DNA from: Whitmania pigra
Taxonomy: Eukaryota; Annelida; Clitellata; Hirudinida; Haemopidae
DNA: 64,000 nt
Assembly (NCBI GenBank): GCA_021613335.1
Contig: JAJTWR010000450.1
Location: forward strand, 547,501 to 611,500
Direction: 5' to 3'
Below, in pieces: positions 1 through 13,705 of this stretch (position 1 is its first letter; each line of letters begins with the position of its first letter). The notes below the pieces were generated by a model. The model was not told the origin of the DNA, ran no database searches, and saw only the letters and a list, made by a program, of their open reading frames with translations. A program made the translations under genes and the position numbers.

Positions 1-291
<291 letters not shown>

Positions 292-750
292 TAGTATTAT
301 TATTATTCGCTTCAAATTGGCCTAAAATTTCCACCGGCATTTACAGCCATTGAACTTTATCTTCGTTTGGAAAGCAGACGCCGAACGTTCGCGCGTCATT
401 TCCTTCAACATGAATTCCAGGGTTCGGCGGGATTCCAAATTCATTTAAAAGCAAAACCAACCAATAGCTCGTCTCAGCTCCAAATTCGTTTATTCCTCAT
501 CAAACCGTCCGTCGTGCTCAAGTTTAGATTCAATTTCGGTCTCATATTTGCAGAGACGATGTACGTGTGTGTTTGTGTGTGTGTGCGTGCGTGCGTGTGT
601 GTGCATGTGTGTACGTGTATGTACTGGACCACTAGGAAAGAATTTCCCTCAAAGATTCCTCTCTGCGGCAGAATAGACGAATAAAGTCAGATGAAAGCTT
701 TCGTGATTAAAAACGTAAAATTAATTTAAAAAATTAATAAAAATGCTGAT
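292..750. other. Spacer with (GT)n tract
   Basis: No exon could be supported. A short GT/GC-alternating dinucleotide tract lies at about 560-624. A 105-residue open frame at 367-684 runs through that tract and resembles no family I know, so it is not called as a gene. Confidence 0.6.
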
Positions 751-983
<233 letters not shown>

Positions 984-2123
984 GTGTTACACATTTCAAT
1001 ATTGTCTGAAATCGTTAAGTCGAGATTTGGTTAGCATCCTTCGACAAGGATTTTGGAAACGGAGTTGCTATAAAAAAAAAAAGAAAAAAGAGAAATGAAT
1101 CATTTTATCAAAAAATAGGAAAATTCTCCTTGAGTCATCCACACGAAGATGACATGAAGGATTTTGTTTCCAATTCGCTGGCAGCAACCTGCCTAAAATC
1201 TTTTCATGTTTCAAAAACGGACGGACAGTGTGCCAATTTTATTTTTTGTGTTATTTTTTAAGGAATTTGGGGAAATATTTTTTGCGTTAGACGTAGCAAA
1301 TAATTATTCTAAATAGGCCCGATCATTTACCTACGAACAAATAAAATCATGCTTAGTTATGCAACAGACTTTAATCAAATAAATAAACAAATAAACAAAA
1401 AATAAATAAAAAAATAAACTTTAAAAACCTTTTTGCCCGTAAAAACCAGAAAATCTCTGTGATGTCAGAAATACGATATCTAATGCACTCGGGAGATATT
1501 TACTGAAAGCATGCACAAAATTCACAAGAGCATGATGGAGCATCGGAATAATTTGCATAATTCCATCGCTATTCGGAGCCATTGCCAGCAGACGCCAGGA
1601 AAAGATCTTTTACTTTGTTACATTTACCGCCGGATACGTAAAACGGTGTTTATGAAAACAAAACTTAGTTAATAAATAAATTACATTAATTACTTTCAAT
1701 TTAGAATTCACAAATTTTATTAAACCGAATTTTGTTTAACTCTCAATCTCTCTAAACTCCGTCCTTAATTGATCTGTTTATATCTGCCAACGTTGCAGAA
1801 TCATTGCATTCCATTGTGAGAACGTTTAGATTATTAAATTTTGAAGCTCATTCGGAATTTAATTTAGTTACTCAGACGAGAAGTTGATAGACCATATTCT
1901 GGAAACATTTCTTTCAGGAGCGCATAATTGCTCTGGCGGGAAGATATTGCTTACGTTGTTGATGTCTACAGCTAAATTTAAGATGATAAAAATATCCAGA
2001 ACATACAAATACAATTTACAGCTAAATATATAAGGCTGTATAAATATTCAGAACACATAAATACATAATCGTGAACGTAGAAAAAAGTTATACAAATGCG
2101 GCACAAAGGAGAACAGCTCTCAA

Positions 2124-2234
2124 CAAGTAATAATAAGCATAAAATAAGTAATAATAAGCACGAAATAAGTAACAATAAGCACGAAATAAGTAATAATAAG
2201 CATGAAATAAGTAATAATAAGCACAAAATAAGTA
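2124..2234. repeat. 21-bp minisatellite, about 5 copies
   Basis: Five tandem copies of a 21-bp unit of the form ATAAGTAATAATAAGCACGAA with few substitutions. Because 21 is a multiple of three, it encodes an open heptad-like peptide repeat on the plus strand. I regard that as incidental. The array ends directly at the left target duplication of the MITE that follows. Confidence 0.85.
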
Positions 2235-2242
2235 TTCTGCTT

Positions 2243-2444
2243 CAGGGACGTCATCTCAGCTTTTCCCAAGGAAGGCAAAAAACACAATTTTCGCACAACT
2301 TGAGAAGTTGACCTTATTTTTGCTTCTATCCAAAATTCCAAAATTCAGAAGGGCAAACCCTCGAAAAATATGAACGGATGAACTTTGTTTTGCGTCTAAA
2401 AATCAGGAAGAGGGAGGGAAACCTCCCAAATTACAAAGTCCCTG
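2243..2444. mobile_element. hAT-type MITE, family A, with 8-bp TSD
   Basis: A 202-bp non-coding element starts CAGGGACGTCAT and ends AAGTCCCTG, giving an inverted terminal CAGGGAC. It is flanked on both sides by the identical octamer TTCTGCTT (2235-2242 and 2445-2452). Eight-base target duplications and CAG...CTG ends are typical of hAT transposons. It has no transposase frame, so it is a non-autonomous copy. Related copies lie at 6469-6557, 15717-15826 and 34368-34397. Confidence 0.75.
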
Positions 2445-4437
2445 TTCTGCTTCTCATAAAGATACAGGCGAAACGACATTTGCAAAATGTGAAAAAAAAA
2501 ATTGAGCGAACAATAAATGCAATAAATCACAGAAATGATTAAATGTCGAAGGAAACTAATGAAAATGAGCAGATAAACAAATTGCTCTCCTTAGAAAATA
2601 ACATTGATCAATTGCTCAGAAAAAAAAAATGTTCTTACTTCAAAATGCCTGTGATCACTTCACTGAAATTCCGATGAAAATTCACCCATGGTTGGTTCTT
2701 TCAGGTTGAATATGCAAGACGGATCGGTTGGTTGATAAGCTGATTGCTTCGAAATTCGATTGATTGATATCAATTGACCGAAGATGCAGATGCAGACGAA
2801 ACGAGAAAATTAAAATTGACGCAAAGAATTTTCTTCCCGAAAGACTTCTTTTTGGATGATCCTACTATTAAATTGTCTGCTTTTGAATGCTGAAATATTT
2901 TTTAGTCGCTCTGAATAAATTCTCCTAGACCTCCGCCAATTCAATTTACAACTTTTAAAATGTTCTTAAAAAGAATAAATATAACAAAAAAAAACTTATC
3001 AAAACTCTTCAGCAGAAATTAAATACATTTAACCAGAAAATAACGTTCTCAATTTTCAGAAGGCTGTGCGGTTCTCCATTTTAAGACTGGCTCTTCTCAA
3101 CCGGGCCTGTGAATGCATGCAAAGGAATTGCTTGGGGTGCATAGCATGCAATGCGTGATTAAAGTCGGTGAATGAGTGAAGTAAACGGTTCATTAGTCTT
3201 TTTCAAAGACCTTCCTTCTTTCCATCCGCGCATAAAAATGTCAATCAGACGAAACTTTTCTTTTAAGATCCTCGAAGACTCTCCGAATTGAAATGGCATT
3301 CTGACGAATGTCACGGATCTATTTCGAAATATTTTAAATTCTTTCCAAATCTATCTATAATGCATCTTCAAGAAACGTAATATTGCTAAAAGTGAAATGA
3401 AAATGGGATGAATGAACTCAGAAGATGTGCTACATCTTGTTTCAATGCTGGAATTGAAAGATTAGACGATCTAAACTAATCACTTGATGAGAAGGTTGAG
3501 TTCACCTGGTGCATGGCGGCGAATTTCCTTTAATCGTTTAATATCCCTAGGATATTGAAGGCCTCTTCTGTCGATGGTGATGATGGAAATAATGTTAAGA
3601 TGGCGGTGGTATTGAAGAGGCGACAGCTACGAAATGCATAGGAAACGCACTTGTAGTACGAATAGTTCGCACGGTGAAATTGAATGAACATTGAAATAAT
3701 TTCCAAGTAATCAAAAATGACGTGCGTCCAGTTTTCATGGATATTTTCGAATTTATATGCCTGACTTCCAATCTTAAGATAGAGAAGAAATTGAGGAAGA
3801 TTGGAGTATTATGAAATCATAATAAGAGTGACCAAAATTATTAGATAGGCGATGGCGATGTTTTGGGTAGCTAGGGTTATAATTTGGGCTTATTCAGTTG
3901 CAAATGGGATAAAATTGTTGTGAAATGCCTTTGTTGGGACGTTATAGACACAAACTTTTTTTTAAATTTAAAGTTTATGGCTTTGCGAAAGCAAAATTAT
4001 CTTTTGACAAATATTTACTCAAATGAACGAGAAAAATATTCGCACTCGGTAAATAATGTACCTACTTATGTCAAAGTTGTGATGAGTTAATTAGTTAGGT
4101 TCAAGTTTAATTAAATGTCGTGAATTGCCTTTGAGTTGTAATTTGGTTCATTTGCTAGTAAAATGGTAAACGCTAGTCCACTTGGGTAGCTTTTAAGGTG
4201 CTAAACGAAATATTCTCCAAAGAAAGTTTGGAGTCTTAATCAATGATGTAATATTGTTAAAAAAAAATTGTTTTCTGCTTCAGCAAACAAGCTAAATTAA
4301 CATTTAAATAATTTAGATCCTCAAAAATACGAGTATAGACATCTTGCGACCGAACATTTGCTATCACCTTGTTGTTTATTTGGGTGTCTTGGATACGGAG
4401 GGCTTGCAGAGTTTATTTTCAATAAAAAAAATATATT

Positions 4438-7400
4438 ATGCCAATTACAAAGGTACGTACTTTCTTACATGTAGGCTGGTGTAGCTTTTTAATGCTTTCG
4501 ATCGGAATATGCCCGATTAAAAGAATATTTTAGCGTACATTTATTCGAATGTATTTTCATGTTAAAAATAATTCTTTAATGTGAACAGAGTAAGGAGGAC
4601 ACATGGAAATCATCGGAACTACGAGAACAGTTGAAGGTGCTTGAATTGAATGACTTTTTAGTGATTCTTTTCTCCTAATTTGTAATTATCTTAAAGAGAC
4701 TTAAAAGCGTTGTTATTTTTAACTACAGACTGTTAGATTTAAAGAAACATCCATGAGCAAGTCAGGTCAGAACCATTGTTATTTCCAATATGATTTTCGA
4801 CCATGTAGTTTGGACTTTCCCATTTAACAAATTAAATTTAACCAACTTAAACTCAATCAATAGAATGTTACATTATGTCTGGTAATTAATAAAAGTTTAT
4901 TTATTTATTCAGTTTTCTTAGAACTTCATGGCACTAATTACAAATATTACTTACTTTAAAGGCTTCATATTACTTTCTTTCAAATCAACATATTCCAAAT
5001 TACTTAATCAAAAGTCAAATTATTTTAAAACAATTTAATTTAGCCACGGAGAAACTAAAAGAAAGTAGACATAGATCTAGAGACGACGACGATGATAGAA
5101 AGAAGTCAAAAAGGAGGGAAGATGTCGACAAATATGAACTCACACCTGATGACAGAAAGAAAGATGGCAAGTACAGGGAGGAGCATCGAAGGAGGAAGGA
5201 AAAGGATGCTGAAAATGGAGAAAGGGATGGAAAGGCAGAGAGAGCAAAAGAAAAGGACAGAAGGAGAGATAAACCAGATGACAGGCTTCGAGAAAAAGAG
5301 AAAGACAAAGAAAGGCACAAAGATAAAGACAAGGACAAAGAAGGTCGCAGAGATAAAGACAAGGAGGATCACAGAGACAAAGACAAAGACAAAGACAGGA
5401 ACAAAGAAAGAGACAGAGAAAGATATAAAGACAAAGAAAGAGACAGAGAGAGGCATAAAGACAATGAAAGAGAGAGAGATAGACATAAAGACAAAGAAAG
5501 GCATAGGGAGAAAGAGGAAGACAAGGAAAGAAACAGGGATAATTATAGGGACAAAACTAAATCTAAAGATGAACATAAAAGTACAGAAAAAACTGATGAC
5601 AAGGAAAGACGCAGAGACAGAGAAAAAGATAGAAATAGAGATAGAGATACAGATAAAGACAGGGAGAGAGATAGAGATAGGGAGAGGGATAAAGGCAGGG
5701 AGAAGGACAGAGACAGGGAGAGGGACAAGCACAAAGAAAGAGACAGAAATAGAGACAAAGACAGAAGAGATGAACATCGCAAAGATGACGAACACAAATC
5801 TTCACGACACACAAGCAAACTTGATGGTGATGACAATGATGTAAGTTAAATCATTAATAATAATAATAATAATAATATTAATAATAAAAATAATAATAAT
5901 AATGCTAACTTCGTAACTCAATTTATTTACGCCAATCTTGGTAAGTTGGCGGCATTATTTTAAATATTTTATTTATAAAGCTTGATTCGAAAGAGCTTTA
6001 AAAAGTTTACGAATGTAGATTTAGAATTTGGAGTCATATTGAAATTATCTTTACTTCATTATAATCAAATGTAATACAACTTTTCAATTATTTCACTTTC
6101 ACATATTCTTATCGACATGATATTCTGGGTAATAAATAATTTCTATTTCTATAATTTCATTTATTTCATATTCTTTACAAAATTAATTCATTTGTTTGTA
6201 CAGTATTTGTCGGTTTAATTATTGCAATCAAATCAATTCATCACAGGCAGACGACAAGGACAGGAAGCTTAAAAGAAGGGATGACAAGCAGGACTTTGAT
6301 AAAATCAATTCATCCAAGCATAACAACCATTTCGACAGCACGGTTCGTCTTTAAATCTAACTGAACCAGAGATTTATTTTGAATGATGTCCCAGGGAGGG
6401 TTGGGTGCTAGCCAAGAGACCCAGGTGTTAACCAAATTGGACATAACTCATGTCCAGAGACATTGTGGGAGATGACATTTCAGCTTTCTCAAGGGGGGTT
6501 GGACAGGCCTCGGTCAACCCCCCTGACAAGAGGACTAATTTTTGCTTTACCAAAGTCGAATTGTCTATTTAAAAAAACAAAACAATGGAGTCATGGCTGA
6601 CAGCATCTACTTAAAAAGCCGAAACAGATATTAAATCAATGTTCCAATCACGTGACTGACTCTATTGAATTTAGTTTTCTGGTGTAAAGCTCGGGGTGCA
6701 AATAAATCCCCGAACGGGACATTGTTTTTGTATTCTAGCATTGAGTAATGATAACAAAATAATGATAACTTGTTGAATTGATTATAGATGATGATAAATT
6801 TATTCAGTTCATTTTTTTTTAAATTTTAACTTTATATTCCAGGGGAGCAAGATCAATGACGAGGACAGCAAGGACAACGATTACAACTACGAGGATGATT
6901 TTGAAGTACTAAATATTAGATGATAACTGATGATAATTATATGTGGTGGTGATGATGATGACGATGATGATGATGGTGATGATGAGGATTTGTTTTTAAT
7001 AGCAATACTTATTATTTATTATTTCACAAATTTGTACATTTTTCAGGCCTATGAGGAAGACTTTGAAAAAGATGTCAGTGATGATGATGATGATGATGAC
7101 AGTGATGATAGTGATCACCCTGATAAACAAAATAACAAAACCTCAATCGATGACAAGCACAAACGTGATGATAACAATGATGATCTTGATCATGAAGAAG
7201 TAGTTCCCATTGGGCGGAAGAAAGGTCAGGCAGAGGTTAAAGGTGAACTCCAGGTGATGAGTGACCTCATGAAAGCCATGGCAGAAGAAAATGAAAAACT
7301 CCTGAACAAGTCGGCCATATTTAAGGTGAGCTGAAGGCAGACGTCTACAACGAATTATTAGTTAGCTATTATCAAATAAATCAAATATGCACCTACAGTT

Positions 7401-10318
7401 CAGTTATTACTAAATATTTTTTATTAATAAAAGTTACTAGCAATTAATTACTTGACAACGAACAATCAAACAATGAATTTCATTCCCACGAGGAATTTCA
7501 GAGATCCCACGAAAGCGAAGGAGACAGACCGCAGGACGACAAGTTGTTTCCAAACTTCCTCATCAATTTCTCCAAGGAAAAGATGAGCAAGGTCTCCGGG
7601 CGAATGAGGGCACGGGCAGAGGAGGTGCTCAAGTTCGTGGAGTTGGATCGGAAAGTCTTCGATCTCTTCGCTCTCAATCCGGCCTCGGAGTACGAGGTTT
7701 TCATCAAGAAGTTCGGGAATTCCGGCTACATGCAGGTGAATAGTAACTTGTTGAACAAGATAAAGTATGAAACCGTGACCTGTTTGTTGTTGATGGAAAT
7801 TTCAACAGAATTTTATTTATTCATTTTTTTTCGGTGGTTAATATAATTATTAAATTGATAGCACTATTTAATTAATATAATTATTAAATTGATAGCACTA
7901 TTTAATTAATATAATTGTTAAATTGGTAGCACTATTTAATTAATATAATTGTTAAATTGGTAGAACTATTTAATTAATATAATTATTAAATTGGTAGCAC
8001 TATTTAATTAATACAATTATTGAATTAATAGCACTGTTTAATTAAGGGAGCTTTGAAATGTTTCCAGACTTACGTCCAGACCGGTGATGATGACATCGAC
8101 AGGGAGTTGCAGACGGAAGAAATCATCACAAGGGACGCTTCCACTCAACAGCCCATGCAATTTACTCTTAGGAGTGACAATTCAGGTTTCCCATCATCAC
8201 CATCATCATCATCATCACCATCATTTTCATCACTGTCATCATCATTATCAACACTAATATTATCATCATCAGTTTGACCACTGTCATCATCATCACCATG
8301 GTTACTGTTAATTATTATCATCATCATACTTGATGATCTTATCTCAGACAGTGCCAAGAGCACCCACGAAGAATTTGTCGATTTCATTGATTCTCCATCT
8401 CTGAACAAGTTCCTCTCCAATACAGTTCCGGTAAGAAATAAATGAAATTAATAAAAAATGGATTTATAGTCTAAATGGGATGAATGAAGAATTTGTAAGT
8501 TTTTAACTTTTCAGTTAATAATGATGATAATAATATAATAATAATAATAATAATAACAAAAATAATAATAACAACAACAATAGTATTAATAATAATACCC
8601 AATAATTACTAAGGTCATGTTGGAACTGTTGGAAGAATCTCGAATGAATGAATTCCTTGCGTCATCCGAGCACAAAACTTCAAACGTCTCCTTTGCAGAA
8701 TTCCTCCTCGAGTTCGAATCTCCCGAGATACTTAAAGGTCATTGTAATCATGATTATGATTGTAATGGTGATTGTAATCATGATTATGATTGTAATGGTG
8801 ATTGTGATTATGATTATGATTGTGATGGTGATTGTAATTATTATTATTATTATTGTAATGGTGATTGTAATTATGATTACGATTGTAATGGTGATTGTAA
8901 TTATTATTATGATTGTAAAAGGTGATTGTAACCATGATTATGATTGTGATGACAATGATGATTGTTATGATTGTGATTAAGATCGGAAAGAAAAAAAAAA
9001 AATTAAGTATATTTAATATGGATTCTGTTTTTTAGAAATTAGAGTAATTTCATCTATTGACTACTACATTAACACAACATATTGAAATCAACAAAATGAT
9101 ATTAAATAAATTAAGTCTTAAGGAAGTGCAAACCCTGATATTCCAATATGACTATTACATATCTTTACTATAATATAATTTAATAAATACAAATAAATAT
9201 AATAATATTAATTATTAATTATAAGTTTTTAACAAATATAATAGCAATTATTATTAATTATAAGTTTACTAATCGTGATGACAAATAACACAGATTAGTT
9301 TAGTTTATTAATTAGTTAATTAATTAATTTCCAATCCAGGTCGCCCTGTCACCTCGTGCCATTTCTCGAATAATTTCCACAACTGGTTCCTCACCATCCA
9401 CGCACCTCCTCAAAGAACTCAAACCGTGATTTGTTATTTATTTTATTCTCGTTGCTGTAATTTGTTATCGTTATTATTGCTTCGCAATATTGAATTAACT
9501 ATTAATAACTTACTTTAACTATTATTGCTGTCAGTACTATTATTATATTTATTATAATTATGACATACTTGTCTCTCTATTCTTGCCATGTTTAGATTTG
9601 AACCCATTAACACTTGACATATGAACATTTCCACATTCTGATCTAAATAACTGGTTAATCATAACTTACATCGTTTTTAATTATTAGATTAGATTCACTT
9701 ATATTTTAAAATTACAGGCAGACGACTGGGCTCTGAGAGGCATCATTTGCATGTGGAACATCTACGAGCTCAGCTCCCCACTCAAGTGAAATATTCTCCT
9801 CGTTTTTTTTTCGTTCAGTTGGAATAGTAGGAATATTAATACCAGTATTAATAATAATGATGATGATGAATTTGATGTGATAATAATAATAATTGTTATT
9901 CATTATATTACATAACTTATTATTAATTAAAATAATAATTGTTGTTACTTTTAATTAATTATTAATAAGAATAATTATAAATATAATAATAATTAAATGC
10001 AATGAAATATATTTATCAATATATAATGACTGAAAATGTCAATTTATTTTTTTCTTTAGAATTCTTGCGTGCCAATCCGACCCCACTTGTTGTTGTTTCA
10101 GTCCGTTCAGGAACTCGCTCGTATTCGCCGGGATGGTTGGTCATTGGTTGAGAATGTTGATGGAGTTGTTGATGATTGTAAATCCATTTTATTGAATTAC
10201 AGTTTTTGTTAGATTTTACTCATTAAAAATTATTATTATTATTGTTATTATTATTATTATTACTGTTATTATTATTATTATTATTATTATTATATTATTA
10301 TTATTATTATTATTATTA

Positions 10319-10359
<41 letters not shown>

Positions 10360-10843
10360 GTATTAGTATTATTATTATTATTATTACAAATCTATTTTTA
10401 TGGAATAACAGTTATGGAATAACATTTTTTAATAAATTTTTTATAGTTAAATATTATTAAAGTTGCTGTTGTTGTATCAATCTCACAGCTCTGAATTCTT
10501 GAAATCATCGAGATGAACCTATCAGAGAGGTCTTAGAGATATTGAGCTCAAGACCAGCTTGATAATTATCATGTTATAAATTGTAAATTATATAATTATT
10601 AATATTTGATAATTATCAAATTATAAATTATAATATTCAGGCAGACGGCACACTCCTCCTCTGGGATCTGACAGTTTCCTCTGCCTCCTCTGCTAAGAAC
10701 ATGGGCGGAGTTGAGAAGCTGCTCAGACAACCCTCGTTCGACAACGGTTGTTCGATTTGTCTGCCATCGTCGTTGTTGTTGTGGCCTTAATTTGCATTAC
10801 AAGTTGCAATGCTGAGTGGAGCAGACAATGTTGACTTAGTAGC

Positions 10844-10886
<43 letters not shown>

Positions 10887-13542
10887 GTTGCTATGCAACT
10901 TGAATAGCAATTGCTAGATTTGTTTGGTTTGCATTGTATATATATGGTGATTTAATTTATTAAGAGAACATTTTTCTTTCGTTGTCATCCTGATTTGCTA
11001 ATAGTATTACATATTATATAGTATTATATTATAGAATTAATTAATGTAGTATTATATTTATTTTACTTGCACTTTCTTCGTTCTCAGCATTACTTACATC
11101 CACCAACCACAAGAGTTCCGTCGTTTCGATCGGTACATTGGAGCCTTCAAAAATATGGTGAGTGAGTCGTTCACTCGGGTGGAATTTGTAATTTCGTCTT
11201 TGTCTGTGTATTGGCATTTGTATTCAGAGGACTGATTTCTGATTAGTATCCAAATTGATCGTGTTGTGTTTGCAGCTCTGAAGAAGATGCTAAAAGGAAA
11301 GGTTAGATGAAGTTTATGAATCTGTTTAAAAAAGTTTATGAACCATTATTGAATTGCAAATAATTATCCTGAACATCCTCATTCAGTCATCATTCTCACA
11401 ATCAATTATTATTAAAAGTCTCAAGTGCAACTTGTAAACCTAAAATGTAAACCTTTATTTTTGTTTATTATTTGTTAACTATTTGTTCATTATTCGTTAA
11501 CTATTTATTTATTATTCATTAACCATTAGTTATTATTTGTTTATTATTTGTTTTCATCCAACTCCTCCAGATGACTTGGACTTCCAGGTGGTGACCTTGG
11601 AGTTGAACTCCCTCATCTACTTGTGGGTTTGTGCTTTTGTTCTGGTGTGACTCCGATGCAATTGAGGGATCAAATTGATAATTAATTTGTTAATATTTAT
11701 TTTTATAATCATTAATATTTTAATGTATTAATATTATTTGTAACAACTTGTAGTTGGGATTAATTATTTAATTACTTGTTAATTAATCAATATATTAGAC
11801 AATAAGTTCATACTCAATAATTACTCGTTAGAGAATAAATTAGTTAATAATTAGGTGCCAGTGGAAGTGGCCGATCAGGGCCTCGAGTTAGACTTGGGTT
11901 TGAGTCCAGGAGGAAAGATCAAGCTCATCCAGAGCTCCGTCATCAACCTCGCATCTCCGAGGTGTTAAAAAAATGTTTATTTTATTAAAAAAAGAATTTT
12001 ATTTTTAATATTTTAAACAAACTGATGGAAAACAATTATCTATGAGAGGCTCACATTGTTACACGTTTATTTTTGTTTGAACAGGAAAAGCTTCGGCGAG
12101 CCCTCCTACCAGTCGATCCAATTGGCCGTCCTTCCATCCAATCACAGTCATTTGTTCGTTTCAACGAACAGCGTTAGTGAGCTATTTTAAATGAGAAGCT
12201 ATCAAATTTCCTTTTAATTCACAGAAGCATAAATTGATCGGACTAAATTCAAATTGACCAGTTTCATGTTGTCATTTCAAGGGTAGAATTGTCCACGTCG
12301 TGAAAAATGCCAGGAAAGCTGTGCCTGCTTTTTACCAATCAGCACTAGGTTTGCTGAATAACAGTTGCTTTTGAAACTTGTAGTTTCTCTGGCAGCTGAA
12401 TTTATTTTATTTGTTTAAATATATTACTTTATTATTTTCTTTAATTAAGTAATTAATTATGTTAATTACAATTGTGTTAACAATTTATTTATTTTTATTT
12501 TAAGCCTAAACGAGATCTGAATGGCTTAATGTTGATTTCAGATTACATCACCGAAGTCACGAGCATGGACCTTTCACTGTTCGATCCCCCGTTGATCCTG
12601 GTGGTTAATTTCTCATTTTAAGGAAAAATCAGCGAATTTAGAATCCATTGCTTTTATTTGAAATTTCAGGCTGGATATTCGGATGGAAGTTTAAGAATCT
12701 TTAAAACAAATTCAAGTAATTTACTGCAGCAATTGCCATCAATGGCTGTTCTATTTTTTGCCATTTGACTGTTTGATCACTCTGACCTGCAATTTTTAGT
12801 TATTATTTTTAGCTCACTTGATTATATTTTTGAGGTCGTCCTGTTTGTGAGTGGATGAATTCCACTAAGGGTCATCCAATCAAAAGCGTTGCCTGGGTGA
12901 AAACAAGACCGAGTTGTTTCATCGTTGCCAATGACAACGTGATTTACATCTGGGACTTGTGCCTCAGTTCAGATGAACCTGTTTCTTCCTGGTCCAACAA
13001 ATCCAGGTCTTCATGAACTCATTAAATCTATTAATTGATTTTTAATTGATCGAATACATGATTAACAAAATAAGTTATAAATCATTATTATTATTTGTCA
13101 TTGTTATTAACCTAATCAAATTAACTGTTAGATGTTATTCAATGTTGCCATGATTGACCATTAAACCGGGATGGCAGTAATAAATATTAAGGGATTTGCT
13201 GAATATGCAAATATATCTATGGTTAAAATACCTGCTCACAATTCCCGCAGGTTGAATGCCATCGCAGCAACACAGTTGGAGACTTCGAGAAGTGCAGACG
13301 GGTCGTCATTCACCAGCATGATGGTAAGATGATTATTTATACTACAGCTAGCCTTAATGACTTAAGTAATTTACTTTTGCCTTTAATCTGTTAGTTATTA
13401 TTTGATTGGCTAACACAATCGACAGGCAATTCTTGTTTCGGACGGTCGGTGCGAAATACACAAACTCAAGGAGGAGTTCACAAAGTGGAGCAGAAATGAA
13501 GACGAAAAGTTGAAGGCATTTCTCGGGGTTTCAGGAATATGA
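4438..13542 (+). CDS. DYNC2I1: Cytoplasmic dynein 2 intermediate chain 1 (WDR60)
   Basis: Intermediate chain of dynein-2, the motor for retrograde intraflagellar transport in cilia. Exons: 4438-4452, 4589-4636, 4729-4765, 5044-5840, 6247-6342, 6843-6905, 7047-7325, 7502-7735, 8068-8185, 8348-8430, 8614-8737, 9340-9425, 9718-9785, 10060-10135, 10641-10746, 11088-11157, 11276-11301, 11571-11626, 11855-11961, 12085-12172, 12282-12348, 12542-12600, 12670-12715, 12835-13006, 13251-13323, 13426-13542. They sum to 3111 nt in frame, 1036 aa (human about 1066). The N-terminus carries the family motif KEDTWKSSELREQL. A charged K/R/D/E repeat follows (exon 4), then an EDDFE acidic block, then YVQTGDDDIDRELQTEEI, which matches the family's YVQ...QTEEI segment. 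The C-terminal half is a WD-repeat propeller (VIYIWDL, GYSDGSLRIF, CCCFSPF). The first coding exon has only five codons; that ATG fits the family N-terminus and has a GTACGT donor. Some short exons (17, 23) could be off by a few bases. Confidence 0.95.
5044..5840 (+). repeat. Coding low-complexity K/D/R/E region (DYNC2I1 exon 4)
   Basis: A single 797-bp exon is built from degenerate purine-rich hexamers of the AAAGAC/AGAGAC type, encoding KDKDRERD-like strings. The purine bias leaves the other frames open on both strands. Those long antisense and out-of-frame ORFs are shadows. A highly charged N-terminus is normal for this family, but the regularity here suggests repeat expansion. Confidence 0.85.
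6469..6557 (+). mobile_element. Degraded MITE family A copy in DYNC2I1 intron 5
   Basis: The order of blocks GATGACATTTCAGCTTTCTC, AAGG, GGACTAATTTTTGCTTTACC matches the element at 2243 (GTCATCTCAGCTTTTCCC, AAGG, GACCTTATTTTTGCTT) and the one at 15717. It includes an inverted repeat, GGGGGGTTGG against GTCAACCCCCC (6493-6523), able to form a hairpin. Its ends are not clear. Confidence 0.5.
7841..8044. repeat. 34-bp minisatellite, 6 copies (DYNC2I1 intron 8)
   Basis: Six tandem copies of a 34-bp AT-rich unit. Each contains TAGCACTATTTAATTAAT, with one copy reading TAGAAC. The array ends about 24 bp before the exon 9 acceptor, so it occupies the place where branch point and pyrimidine tract would lie. 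Confidence 0.9.
8738..8982. repeat. Degenerate 6-bp/30-bp minisatellite (DYNC2I1 intron 11)
   Basis: Repeats of GATTGTAATGGTGATTGTAA with TATGAT variations start immediately after the exon 11 donor. They keep three plus-strand or minus-strand frames open, which explains the Tyr/Asp/Cys-rich and Asn/His-rich ORFs here. Confidence 0.85.
10218..10386. repeat. (ATT)n microsatellite (DYNC2I1 intron 14)
   Basis: ATT tract of about 170 bp with a few phase slips, inside the intron between 10135 and 10641. The next intron carries a (GAT)n tract at about 10842-10884. Confidence 0.95.
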
Positions 13543-13634
13543 CACTTGTAATTGCATGTTGTTTTGTTGTCCGGTGGAACTCCCATTAAGCTCCCAGTCC
13601 TTCATCGAATGTAAACAGTTGAGATTACATGCAG

Positions 13635-13640
13635 AATAAA
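13635..13640 (+). terminator. Polyadenylation signal AATAAA (DYNC2I1)
   Basis: AATAAA lies 93 bases after the DYNC2I1 stop codon, in the expected orientation. Confidence 0.6.
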
Positions 13641-13705
13641 ATGTATTTATTACCAGTTTACTATAATATTAATCTACCATGTGACCAAAATTGATTCCTC
13701 CCAAG

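Larger units (their letters stand above)
983..4437. other. Intergenic spacer upstream of DYNC2I1
   Basis: AT-rich DNA with no recognisable exon. It contains the 21-bp minisatellite at 2124-2234 and the MITE at 2243-2444. The last few hundred bases should include the DYNC2I1 promoter. I looked for an RFX X-box (expected for a ciliary gene) between about 4300 and 4437 and saw none. Confidence 0.55.

Noticed and set aside
4300..4437. RFX X-box expected upstream of a ciliary gene
   Set aside because: No sequence near DYNC2I1 exon 1 fits the paired GTTNCC-AT-GGNAAC pattern well enough.
5106..5836. Antisense and out-of-frame ORFs up to 229 codons over DYNC2I1 exon 4
   Set aside because: The purine-rich coding repeat lacks stop codons in most frames; only the frame giving the KDKDRERD repeat continues through splice sites into the rest of DYNC2I1.
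7901..8040. CRISPR-like appearance of the regular 34-bp repeats
   Set aside because: The units are contiguous with no unique spacers and lie in a spliced animal intron; it is a minisatellite.
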